Positions 34,077 to 42,211 of a DNA stretch of 64,000 nucleotides are shown here, piece by piece; within the stretch, counting starts at the first letter, position 1, and the number at the start of each line of letters is the position of its first letter. Source of the stretch: Anaerolineales bacterium UBA6055 (lineage in GTDB: Bacteria > Chloroflexota > Anaerolineae > Aggregatilineales > Phototrophicaceae); contig DIYL01000061.1 in the NCBI GenBank assembly GCA_002428985.1, positions 62,001 to 126,000 on the forward strand, read 5' to 3'. The translations under genes and the position numbers were made by a program. The notes beneath the pieces are model-generated. The model was given only the letters and a program-made list of their open reading frames with translations, was not told where the DNA came from and ran no database searches.

Positions 34077-34569
34077 AACGGAATTCGCAACACCAACCCC
34101 AACTGAAATCACTATCAAACGTACGTTTGATGCACCGCGCAACCTTGTATGGAATGCCTTTACACAGTGCGAATATCTTGTGAACTGGTGGGGACCAGAG
34201 GGTTGGACACTCACAGAATGCGAGATGGACTTACGTCCGAATGGAAGTTGGCGTTATTGTATGTTTGGACCAATTAGCGAAACAGAAACAATGGAAAGTC
34301 GTGGACTCGCAAAGTATATTGAAGTTGTTGAACCAGATCGTCTTGTGTATCAGGATGTCTTCGTCGATGCAGACTATAAACCAATTGATGGGATGCCTGT
34401 TGCCAATATCACAGTAACTTTTACGGAAGTTGATGGCAAAACAACAGTCCTCAATCGCACAACTTACCCGACACAAGAAGACCGCGATAAAGTTGTAGAA
34501 ATGGGCGTAGAAGCTGGAATTACCCAAACTTTTGATAATCTGGAAAGATTGTTATTGGAAACTGCTTGA
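34069..34569 (+). CDS. SRPBCC (AHSA1/START-like) domain protein
   Basis: A 166-residue soluble protein of the AHSA1 branch of the SRPBCC superfamily: 'IKRTFDAPRNLVWNAFTQCE', 'LVNWWGPEGWTLTECEMDLRPNGSWRY', 'YIEVVEPDRLVYQDVF' and the C-terminal helix 'GMGVEAGITQTFDNLERLL'-type ending (here 'VEMGVEAGITQTFDNLERL'). The fold is a helix-grip that binds a hydrophobic ligand. The ArsR-SRPBCC operon is very common, and the protein may signal ligand status to the regulator. AGAGAGG precedes the ATG within the ArsR coding end. It converges with the phosphatase gene, with a hairpin between. Confidence 0.92.
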   Translation: MSKTEFATPTPTEITIKRTFDAPRNLVWNAFTQCEYLVNWWGPEGWTLTECEMDLRPNGSWRYCMFGPISETETMESRGLAKYIEVVEPDRLVYQDVFVDADYKPIDGMPVANITVTFTEVDGKTTVLNRTTYPTQEDRDKVVEMGVEAGITQTFDNLERLLLETA

Positions 34570-34608
34570 AATATGAGATTATCATTTACCAGTTAACGAT
34601 AGTATGCG

Positions 34609-34633
34609 AGGACAAGGTGTGACGTCTTGTCCT
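34609..34633. terminator. Hairpin between convergent SRPBCC and phosphatase genes
   Basis: AGGACAAG (34609-34616) and CTTGTCCT (34626-34633) are perfectly complementary around a nine-base loop. A bidirectional role is likely, though only three T follow. Confidence 0.6.
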
Positions 34634-34640
34634 TTGGGGC

Positions 34641-35243
34641 TTACTCTAAATGGTACGTATCGTTGAATTTGGTCATGATTGAGCCATGTTCGTAGAGGTC
34701 AATCTCGGTGATGGCGGTGTTATGTAGGCGGAATTGCCACCATTTATTTGCATCCACCCCCATCGCGACTGCTAGAAAAATCCCAATCGTCCCACCATGT
34801 GCAAAGCAAAGGATATGTTCTCCATCCTGAAAATCATCGCGTAGATGAACATAAAAGCTACGGACGCGGTCAATGACTGAGCTCATCTTCTCGCCACCAT
34901 GTATATTATTTTCGCGACTCTCTCCCCAAGCTTCTAATTCCTCGGGGTAAGTTTCCGCAACTTCGGCATGGGTCAGACCTTCAAATTTACCGAAGGAAAT
35001 CTCGCGCATGCGCGGTTCTTTGATAATGTCTGTCTCGGCAATACCTGCATGCGTTGCAGTTTGTATCACCCGCTTGAGGTCACTGGCGTAAATGTAGTCA
35101 AATGTTTGTCCAGCCAAAACCGGAATAAGTTGCTTGGCCTGTCCTTGTCCGGTTGTATTTAAAACGGTATCGGTTCCTCCTTGATACCGTCTTTGCAAAT
35201 TCCAATCTGTCTCACCATGTCGTATCAAGAATAGCTTGGTCAT
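34641..35243 (-). CDS. Histidine phosphatase family protein (phosphoglycerate-mutase-like)
   Basis: A 200-residue cytoplasmic phosphatase with all canonical motifs: 'LFLIRHGETDWN' (Arg8, His9, Glu11), 'YQGGTDTVLNTTGQGQAKQL', 'YIYASDLKRVIQTA', 'REISFGKFEGLTHAEV' with the acid Glu, and the second His in 'ILCFAHGGTIGIFL'. The length and 'KFEGLT' sequence fit the CobC/PhoE/GpmB-like branch, which dephosphorylates small sugar phosphates or alpha-ribazole phosphate. It follows the SH3b gene by two bases on the same strand and is the last of three genes on that strand. Confidence 0.93.
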   Translation of the reverse strand: MTKLFLIRHGETDWNLQRRYQGGTDTVLNTTGQGQAKQLIPVLAGQTFDYIYASDLKRVIQTATHAGIAETDIIKEPRMREISFGKFEGLTHAEVAETYPEELEAWGESRENNIHGGEKMSSVIDRVRSFYVHLRDDFQDGEHILCFAHGGTIGIFLAVAMGVDANKWWQFRLHNTAITEIDLYEHGSIMTKFNDTYHLE

Positions 35244-35245
35244 TA

Positions 35246-36976
35246 TTATCCTTCGTTTGTCGGGACAAGATTCGGGTCTGCCGACACACAGTTACACGGT
35301 AGTGTGTCTTCGTTTGTATCCAGACTAAAGTTGCCGGAGTTGTAACACGCAAACGCTTCCTGACAACTGTTTAACTGGTCACAAGTTGCCCCAATATCCG
35401 GACATACCGCTGTTGTTGTTCCATCGGTTGTCGTGGTTGTTCCGTCTGTTGTTGTGGTCGTGTCTCCTGTACCCTGTACCGAATCGACTGTTGAGCTTGC
35501 TGATACTGTGCCTGTTTCGGCATCATAAATCAATTCTGGTGTTGAAGATGCACCACTCAGATTGGAGAGCAAGAAGGCAAACTCACCAGTTGGTGGGTCT
35601 GTTGTGGTACTCACATCGCTGACAATGATGAGATAACGTCCATTTTCTGGGATCGTAATTGGACCGAGTGCGGTACTCGCATTTTCACTTGTACCCCGCG
35701 CGACACCAATAAAGCTAGTTGGGTTGGCTAATGGGCTAACAGAGATGAACGAGACTAAATTACTACCGGGTAATTGTAAGGTCTCGAAGCGATAAATCTC
35801 ACCAAACAAGGCATCAAAACAATATGCTGTAATTGTGCTTCCCGGTGAATTCACATCAGCATAAATAACGCCCGATGCGATCAACGGAAGAATTTCGACC
35901 GCGCCATTGTAAGATAAGACACATTCTTCTGCACCGGGGATACGATCTGGCGGTAGTAACTCCAACAGACGCTCACGAATTCGCGTATATTGTGCATCTG
36001 CCAAATTGACAATATCTAACGCACCTTGTACGGTCGCGCTACCAACTGGGTTCGCACCACCCGGTTGATTACAGACCTCAATAAAGAGATCAATCGCAAG
36101 GCGTGTGTTGGTCATTGCATCGTTGAACAAGTCAACCAATGGGTCAAGGCGATCAAAAAAGGCCGATAATAATGGTATCGGGACGACGATATTGCTTGGT
36201 CTCGCCGGATATGGCGCACACGATGCGCGTCCTTCAAGTGCTGCATCTGTCCATTCTGCGCGAATTTCATCCAGCGATAGCTGAGCGAGATCAATCCGTG
36301 CTTGCATCAACCGCAACAAATTCAGGTATTCATCTGCGCTTGATCCTGTCGAAATTTGAGATTCTGCACCAATCCCATCAACGGGCAACAACGCGTTAAT
36401 ATCACCGGGGCTATTCAATTCAATAAATGTTGATGATACCCAGCCGAGGAATCCCTCATATATCACTTGATACCAGCCATTACTGAGGGTACGTCCCGTC
36501 ACAATTACGCCTTGGTTCGCAAAGACGTTTGCAAGTGTTGGGTATCCTTGCCCCGGACCTGATCGTAGACGTACACCATTGGTGGCAATCCCTGTCATTG
36601 GTCCTGTTGTTTGGCTCGTTGCGCCTGCCCGTGGTATGCCATCTACTCCAGCATACGGGATACTCCGTGGATCGGCAACAATTAAGCTGTTGACGTCACC
36701 TGACAATACAACCACAGGTGCGAGGTTCACCCAGCCTTCTTGTCCGACAAAATCGACCCGTACCCATTCACCGTCACCACTACGCGCGGTCACAATTGTA
36801 AATTCATAACCGGCATTGACCGTACCCAATACTGACGCACCAATTGCGGGCACAGTACGGACGTTGGCAAATTCATTCACAACCACAATGCGTACCCCTG
36901 TTTGTGCCGAGGCGACTAAACTGAGTAACACAAATCCGAACAAAATAATAAAAATGCGGGAGGTGTGTTTAAGCAT
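35246..36976 (-). CDS. Secreted SH3b-domain protein with C-terminal excalibur-like motif
   Basis: A 576-residue exported protein. The signal peptide ends near 24 ('VASAQTG'). Two bacterial SH3 domains sit at about 28-92 ('FANVRTVPAIGASVLGTVN', 'EGWVNLAPVVV') and 133-188 ('VRLRSGPGQGYPTLANVF', 'FLGWVSSTFIEL'). A helical middle part follows ('AEWTDAALEGRASCAPYPA') with several cysteines, then a beta-rich segment, a Thr/Asp/Gly-rich linker, and a C-terminal 'CDQLNSCQEAFACYNSG' plus 'DTNEDTLPC' that matches excalibur-type calcium motifs. It probably binds the envelope or peptidoglycan outside the cell. It lies between the HEAT-repeat gene (29 bases upstream) and the phosphatase (two bases downstream), in one likely transcript. 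Confidence 0.85.
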   Translation of the reverse strand: MLKHTSRIFIILFGFVLLSLVASAQTGVRIVVVNEFANVRTVPAIGASVLGTVNAGYEFTIVTARSGDGEWVRVDFVGQEGWVNLAPVVVLSGDVNSLIVADPRSIPYAGVDGIPRAGATSQTTGPMTGIATNGVRLRSGPGQGYPTLANVFANQGVIVTGRTLSNGWYQVIYEGFLGWVSSTFIELNSPGDINALLPVDGIGAESQISTGSSADEYLNLLRLMQARIDLAQLSLDEIRAEWTDAALEGRASCAPYPARPSNIVVPIPLLSAFFDRLDPLVDLFNDAMTNTRLAIDLFIEVCNQPGGANPVGSATVQGALDIVNLADAQYTRIRERLLELLPPDRIPGAEECVLSYNGAVEILPLIASGVIYADVNSPGSTITAYCFDALFGEIYRFETLQLPGSNLVSFISVSPLANPTSFIGVARGTSENASTALGPITIPENGRYLIIVSDVSTTTDPPTGEFAFLLSNLSGASSTPELIYDAETGTVSASSTVDSVQGTGDTTTTTDGTTTTTDGTTTAVCPDIGATCDQLNSCQEAFACYNSGNFSLDTNEDTLPCNCVSADPNLVPTNEG

Positions 36977-37005
36977 GGGCGATGTCCTTATGTTGGGTGT
37001 GTAAC

Positions 37006-38007
37006 CTAGTTGTTGGTCTCGTCAGGATTGTCTTCATCTGACGATGGTTGTTGTTGATCAAGATAATCTTGCACCACATTGGGGTCAAGCGGTTTGGTCG
37101 GGCGTTGATGCTTGCCCACGGGGACGTCACTTTGGGATGCCTCTTCATCTTTGCGATAAGCTTCTTGTTGTGCCCGCAAGCGGTTTAATAACCCGTCGCG
37201 TGGTGCGGATGGAATAGTTTCTGGTATATTGGGTGAGCTTGGACGTGGCTTTGGACGCGGTTTGGGTTGATCTAAAGGTTGTGTTTGGCTTGGACGACGA
37301 TGCAATGCATCCACAGCTTCTGGTGTGCCAATGCGTTGGAGAGCTGCCCGTGCGGTTCGACGTACTGTCGAATGTGCATCGCGTAGCGCATGAGATAGTG
37401 GCTCGACTGCCCATTCTGCTTTGAGTTGTCCTAGAATAGCTGCCCCATTCCGACGGATATGCCAATCGTTATGACGCAGTGCCGCCAACAGCGCTACCTC
37501 AACGGGTGCACCATCTAATTTGAGTAGAGCTTCGGCAACTGATAACTTGACTTCAATCGATGATTTAGGGCTGTTAAAGATGACAACTAACGGCTCGACA
37601 GCAATCTTATCACCAAGTTCCCCGAGCTGATGAGCTGCGTCAATAATTTGGGCTGGCTCATCACTTTTCAGCATGTCAATCAAATTGTTAACTTGTACAA
37701 GGCTATCGCTGATTTCGACGTCATTGGTTAAGACATCTTCAGGCATATCAGACAGATCTTTAAGGGCTGCGGCTAGAATTGCCTTCACTTCGGGGTCTTC
37801 TTCATTGACCAAGGCACGGCGTAGTGCTTCTACAGCATCAGTTGCACCGATTGCCCGCAACGCTGCTGCTGCACGGCGACGTATGCCTGCATCCTCTTGT
37901 TTGAGCGCATCAATTAATCCCTGATTATCAAGCTGTGCCTGTAAACGCCAGATATCCGCCCTGTTATCGCTCACTTTTTGCCCCTGATAAGTGTTTATAT
38001 ACATCAC
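37006..38007 (-). CDS. HEAT-repeat protein
   Basis: A 333-residue soluble protein with two HEAT clusters. The first is at about 28-95 ('GLIDALKQEDAGIRRRAAAA' then 'LRAIGATDAVEALRRALVNE'). The second is at about 125-235 ('AAHQLGELGDKIAVEPLVVI', 'ALRHNDWHIRRNGAAILGQL', 'AWAVEPLSHALRDAHSTVRR'). The C-terminal 90 residues are Pro/Arg/Ser-rich and disordered. It resembles phycobilisome-lyase-type HEAT repeats but lacks the lyase context. A GTG at 37974 with GGGG upstream ('VSDNRAD') is a plausible shorter start. It begins the three-gene run with the SH3b protein and phosphatase. Likely a protein-interaction scaffold. Confidence 0.85.
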   Translation of the reverse strand: MMYINTYQGQKVSDNRADIWRLQAQLDNQGLIDALKQEDAGIRRRAAAALRAIGATDAVEALRRALVNEEDPEVKAILAAALKDLSDMPEDVLTNDVEISDSLVQVNNLIDMLKSDEPAQIIDAAHQLGELGDKIAVEPLVVIFNSPKSSIEVKLSVAEALLKLDGAPVEVALLAALRHNDWHIRRNGAAILGQLKAEWAVEPLSHALRDAHSTVRRTARAALQRIGTPEAVDALHRRPSQTQPLDQPKPRPKPRPSSPNIPETIPSAPRDGLLNRLRAQQEAYRKDEEASQSDVPVGKHQRPTKPLDPNVVQDYLDQQQPSSDEDNPDETNN

Positions 38008-38119
38008 CTATTCTAACACAAAATGCTGAACATGCTGTAATTGTAGTGTAAGGGATAGTGTATCGAAGACGGTGTAAATTTGTGTGTTTTATTTTTTATT
38101 CGGCTTAGGCATGTCTCAT

Positions 38120-38147
38120 CCCTACGAAATACAACGATTTTGTAGGG
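38120..38147. repeat. Hairpin in 294-base intergenic region
   Basis: CCCTAC-G-AAAT (38120-38130) pairs with ATTT-T-GTAGGG (38137-38147) around a six-base loop. It lies between divergent genes (HEAT and glycosyltransferase), and the surrounding 294 bases hold no supported frame. Could be a small mobile-repeat remnant or a leader structure. Confidence 0.4.
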
Positions 38148-38301
38148 TCGGCACGCGCAATGTTATATTTCCACCGAAATGGACACGCTATCATGTATGG
38201 TTGGGACACACCTATGTCAAAATGTGCCAAATGCTCTAAAGATAGGGTAGCTTACTCTCATGTTATAATGGGCGCCTAATCATTTATTGCACAGGACATC
38301 T

Positions 38302-39399
38302 ATGCGCGTCTTAATGGTCTCCAAAGCCTGCATCGTCGGCATTTATCAACGTAAACTCGAAGCGATTGCACAGCATGATGTAACGCTGGAGGTACTTGTT
38401 CCGCCATCATGGAAAGATGACCGTGGTGAGCAAAAATTGGAGCGCGTCTATACTGATGGGTACGAGTTGAGGGCTATTCCGATACGCTTCAATGGCAACT
38501 TCCACCTGCATCATTATCCGACGATTGGTAAGCATATCAGCACGTTTAAGCCCGATATCGTCCATATTGACGAAGAACCCTATAACGTCGCGACATGGCA
38601 GGCACTCTATCATGCTAAGCGTGTTGGGGCAAAATCACTCTTTTTTAGCTGGCAAAATATCAAACGAGATTATGTACCGCCCTTTAATTGGGGTGAACAG
38701 TGGGTCTTTCGGAACAGTGATTATGGGCTGATGGGCACAGATGACGCAGGTGAAGTGATGCGTACCAAAGGGTATACCGGTCGGCAAGCGACGATCCCTC
38801 AATTCGGCACCGATAGCGATTTATTCCAACCCGCGCCATCACGTCCTGAGCGTCCCTTTACGATTGGGTTTATCGCGCGGATTGTGCCCGAAAAAGGGGT
38901 GGATGTATTGCTCCGAGCAGTGCAACAACTACAAGGTGATTGGCGACTGAGGCTAGTTTCTGGTGGTTCAGCGATTGATGAGATGAAAGCCCTCTCTCAA
39001 TCATTAGGCATTGCCGATAGAGTCGAATTTGTCGGGCAACTCCCATCAACCGAATTGCCCGCTGAATATCATAAAATTGATGTATTAGTCTTACCATCAC
39101 TCACACGCCCCAACTGGAAGGAACAATTTGGACGTGTCCTCGTTGAAGCGATGGCGAGTGGTGTACCTGTCATTGGCAGTGATAGTGGCGCTATCCCAAC
39201 TGTGATCAGCGATGCCGGATTAATTACGCCTGAAGGTGATGTCGTGGCATTAAAAGAAGCAGTACAACGGGTTATGGGTGACACAACCCTACGAACAGAT
39301 TTAATTGCGCGTGGGCGCGAGCGATTCCTCAACTATTACACACACGACAGCATCGCCCGTGACACCGTAGCTGTTTACCTCCAGATGCTCGAAAAATAA
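38302..39399 (+). CDS. GT4-family glycosyltransferase
   Basis: A 365-residue retaining glycosyltransferase of the GT-B fold. N-terminal 'MRVLMVSKACIVGIYQRKLE' begins the acceptor-binding Rossmann half. The donor half contains 'IGFIARIVPEKGVDVLLRAV', 'VEFVGQLPSTELPAEYHKID' and the hallmark 'EQFGRVLVEAMASGVPVIGS', followed by 'DSGAIPTVI'. The E-x7-E motif is present (E...E in 'RVLVEAMASG'). It would transfer a nucleotide sugar to a lipid or glycan acceptor on the cytoplasmic face. The ATG at 38302 has AGGA upstream; an in-frame ATT or TTG region before it is rejected. No other polysaccharide genes adjoin. Confidence 0.93.
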   Translation: MRVLMVSKACIVGIYQRKLEAIAQHDVTLEVLVPPSWKDDRGEQKLERVYTDGYELRAIPIRFNGNFHLHHYPTIGKHISTFKPDIVHIDEEPYNVATWQALYHAKRVGAKSLFFSWQNIKRDYVPPFNWGEQWVFRNSDYGLMGTDDAGEVMRTKGYTGRQATIPQFGTDSDLFQPAPSRPERPFTIGFIARIVPEKGVDVLLRAVQQLQGDWRLRLVSGGSAIDEMKALSQSLGIADRVEFVGQLPSTELPAEYHKIDVLVLPSLTRPNWKEQFGRVLVEAMASGVPVIGSDSGAIPTVISDAGLITPEGDVVALKEAVQRVMGDTTLRTDLIARGRERFLNYYTHDSIARDTVAVYLQMLEK

Positions 39400-39422
39400 T
39401 CCACGCTCAACTGCACAAATAC

Positions 39423-40775
39423 TTACAGATAATCAGCTAGTGTAAACGATTGACGATGCCATTTTATGTCCATATCGGGATGAATCACCCAGTCATGCGA
39501 CCAGCGCAGACGCTCTACACCCCACGGTGATGATCCTGTCAGCGTTGACCATGTGTCCGTATCATCCCATCGCCATAATAACCCACCGGCATTCATACTA
39601 CTGTGAATCGCAAATTGGATGTTAAACGGTTTATCTGTAGGTAAAGATGGACCATACCAACTATGCGGACTACGGCTTGGGCGCGGACTAAGCGATAACA
39701 TCAGATGATGATCACGTCCGGCGACACCCAACCACAATGCAGGCAATGCCCCATTGTGCCCCTGTGTGCTGATGAGTGTTGTCGGCGCAAAATTGTCTGG
39801 TTCGAGTCGACCGGAAATTTCCCAGATCATCAGATGCGCTGTATCGACAGGTTGCAGACAATCTTCTGAGAATGTTGTGGGGGATTCTGATGTGAATATA
39901 TCCCATGTGTCACTATTGGGTATATCCCATCCCCAGTCCAGCCATTCACGCACGTTGCCATCCGTATCTAACACCTGATAGCGCAAGCCGTTATCATCAA
40001 GTGCTGCTTGAATGGCGTGTAAGTATTCTACACCGTCGGGCATACGATGGGCTGTGCCCGCTCCTGCTGTACAAATTTGCAAGATACCATCGTGTACCTG
40101 TACATCAAACGCCAAAATATGGCTACAGACATAAGCTGTTACATGGTGTTTAACCAAAATATCCCAAAAAGCTTGTCCGTTAGACTTTTCGATATTGCGC
40201 TGATAATCTGCAAAAAATCCGTTGACCGTCCACACGGGATGATGTCCGAATACCAGCTTATGTTTTGCATCAGAATGAGTCGAGAGTGTCTCCTCTAACC
40301 AATCGGTCTCGACATTACCTTCACCGCCCAAGCCTGACCACAGCGTATGCACAAACACCATCAGCAAATTATCACGGCGCACAAAATACGATAAATTTTT
40401 CTGATCATCCGGTCCATTATCGGGCAGATGTGCCATGACCTCACGGTAAATATCTTCGCTCATTGTGTTGTATGTCGTATGGTTGCCGGTAGTATGATAC
40501 AGCGGGATTTTGTCGCGATCTAACCACGCCATCTCATGGTCGAACCAATGCGCCCATTGTTGCCGGAGTTCATCTGGGTCAGTTGTTAAACCCATAATTT
40601 CATCACCCGGATAACAAATAAATTCCGGCGGCGTCGCGAGGCGTTGAAGTACCGCATTCACATCGGCGAGGGTTGATTCGTGTAGGGCATTGGGTATACC
40701 AGAACAACTATCACCATACATCACAAATTGATGTCCATTGGTCGTTGCGCGCATGATAGGGATGCGAGTTGTCAT
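39423..40775 (-). CDS. Metallophosphoesterase family protein
   Basis: A 450-residue calcineurin-like phosphoesterase. Motifs in order: 'FVMYGDSCSG' (GD but no DxH, so the first motif is altered), 'FICYPGDEIMG' (GD), 'YHTTGNHTTYNT' (GNH), 'LVFGHHPVW' (GHH) and 'AYVCSHILAFDV', replacing the last GHxH. The middle three motifs are intact; the first and last are degenerate, so the metal site may be mononuclear or atypical. The C-terminal about 150 residues form a separate beta-rich domain. The ATG at 40775 is preferred over an upstream TTG (40826). The gene converges with the glycosyltransferase, diverges from the channel gene and has no operon partner. Confidence 0.82.
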   Translation of the reverse strand: MTTRIPIMRATTNGHQFVMYGDSCSGIPNALHESTLADVNAVLQRLATPPEFICYPGDEIMGLTTDPDELRQQWAHWFDHEMAWLDRDKIPLYHTTGNHTTYNTMSEDIYREVMAHLPDNGPDDQKNLSYFVRRDNLLMVFVHTLWSGLGGEGNVETDWLEETLSTHSDAKHKLVFGHHPVWTVNGFFADYQRNIEKSNGQAFWDILVKHHVTAYVCSHILAFDVQVHDGILQICTAGAGTAHRMPDGVEYLHAIQAALDDNGLRYQVLDTDGNVREWLDWGWDIPNSDTWDIFTSESPTTFSEDCLQPVDTAHLMIWEISGRLEPDNFAPTTLISTQGHNGALPALWLGVAGRDHHLMLSLSPRPSRSPHSWYGPSLPTDKPFNIQFAIHSSMNAGGLLWRWDDTDTWSTLTGSSPWGVERLRWSHDWVIHPDMDIKWHRQSFTLADYL

Positions 40776-40909
40776 GTCTATATCTTTCGAGCTGTCAATA
40801 TCAGCCCAAATTATAGCATCGAGCAAGTTGCGCTAACACTTAATAGTCTACAATTGTTTCTCGTGCTACATTTAAAAGGAGAATCGCTTAACGAGAATCG
40901 AGACATTTT

Positions 40910-42106
40910 ATGCACTCACGACTTCATTTTGCTAGCTTACCCATTATTCTGACCGTCTTTATTACTGTTGTTATCTTGTTTATGCCAATGTCAACACAGG
41001 CACAAGAAACAGATACAACACCAAGTGTTTCTGGTCATGCCCTAGAATCTGTCGCATCGTGCCAGAATGTCACCTATGGGACGATTAACACCGTTGCCGA
41101 GCAAGATGTCTCGCCAGAGATTCCACATTTTGTTGTTCCACCTAATGGGGACGGTCCCGTGACAGTCGATATTGGGTTATTTGTCGAAGGCATTTCTGAT
41201 ATTAATCCGGTCAATAATACCTTTACTGTAGAAGGGTATCTGGATCTGATCTGGTGTGACCCTCGTGAAGGCTTCGACCCTCAGGAACTCGGTTGGCCTG
41301 AAAAGATTTTCCTCGAAAATGATGCCCGTGGTGAGATTCAGTTGATCTGGTGGCCCGATATTAACTTCCCGACACAAGTCGGTGCACGAGATTCCGAAAA
41401 TCTTGAGTTGATTATTTTTGAAGACGGCACGGTCGAGTATGCCGAGCGGTTTTCTGTGACAATTGAAGGACGTTTTGATCTGCGTCAATTTCCGTTTGAT
41501 ACCCAGACCTTGCAAATTGAGATTGAGTCCTTGGCATGGTCGGAAGAGTTTCTGATATTTCATGAAGACGAAGCCCTTATCGGATTCAGTGACACCTTTG
41601 ACTTACCCGAATGGGACTGGGATACAGAAACAGGCTTAAGCACGCATATTGAATCGGTACAAGAAATCCGTGATGATGTACCATTTTCAGAGTTTGTTGT
41701 TGATTTGACGGTACATCGCCTGCCGGGATTCTTTATTGTCAAAGTGCTCCTGCCGATGATGCTCATTGTCGCATTATCGTGGGCAGTCTTCTGGATGGAT
41801 GAATCCTCATTGGGCGAACGGCTGACCATCTCATTTACGGGTCTACTGACCGTTGTGGCGTATCAATTCATCATCGGTGATAGTTTGCCCCGTTTATCGT
41901 ATCTAACCTTTATGGATGCGATGATCAATTATTCGTTTCTGATGATGGCGTTGACCGTTGTCGAAAATGTGTTGGTCAATATTTTACGTGCTGATGGCAA
42001 CATGATGATTGCACTCCGCATCGACCAAGCCAGTCGCATTATTTTCCCCGTGATCTATGCCATAGGGATTGCTGTACTCGTCGGGATATTTGGAATCAGC
42101 TTGTAA
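40910..42106 (+). CDS. Pentameric ligand-gated ion channel homologue
   Basis: A 398-residue prokaryotic Cys-loop-type receptor subunit. Signal peptide at 1-30 ('MPMSTQAQETD'). The extracellular beta-sandwich spans about 70-265, with the pro-loop motif 'FDLRQFPFDTQTLQIEIES' (FPFD at 194-197) where animal receptors have the Cys-loop. The first transmembrane helix begins with 'HRLPGFFIVKVLLPMMLIV' (270-287). The pore-lining helix is 'LGERLTISFTGLLTVVAYQF' (301-320), with a third at about 334-356 and a fourth at about 375-396. There is no long M3-M4 loop, as in GLIC and ELIC. The ligand is unknown. A ribosome-binding site is not clear at the ATG. It stands alone. Confidence 0.93.
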   Translation: MHSRLHFASLPIILTVFITVVILFMPMSTQAQETDTTPSVSGHALESVASCQNVTYGTINTVAEQDVSPEIPHFVVPPNGDGPVTVDIGLFVEGISDINPVNNTFTVEGYLDLIWCDPREGFDPQELGWPEKIFLENDARGEIQLIWWPDINFPTQVGARDSENLELIIFEDGTVEYAERFSVTIEGRFDLRQFPFDTQTLQIEIESLAWSEEFLIFHEDEALIGFSDTFDLPEWDWDTETGLSTHIESVQEIRDDVPFSEFVVDLTVHRLPGFFIVKVLLPMMLIVALSWAVFWMDESSLGERLTISFTGLLTVVAYQFIIGDSLPRLSYLTFMDAMINYSFLMMALTVVENVLVNILRADGNMMIALRIDQASRIIFPVIYAIGIAVLVGIFGISL

Positions 42107-42211
42107 AAATTACAAAATATACGATTACCATCCTATTTCTGTATGATTACCATATACTGACAAATTACGTGATAGCATAATTTATAGGCATGTAGGGTAA
42201 AGGGATGTTCA

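Noticed and set aside
38008..38301. A small gene in the HEAT-glycosyltransferase gap
   Set aside because: No frame over 40 codons with a ribosome-binding site; only a hairpin is present.
40776..40826. TTG start for the metallophosphoesterase at 40826
   Set aside because: No ribosome-binding site, non-conserved extension; the ATG at 40775 begins just before the first strand.
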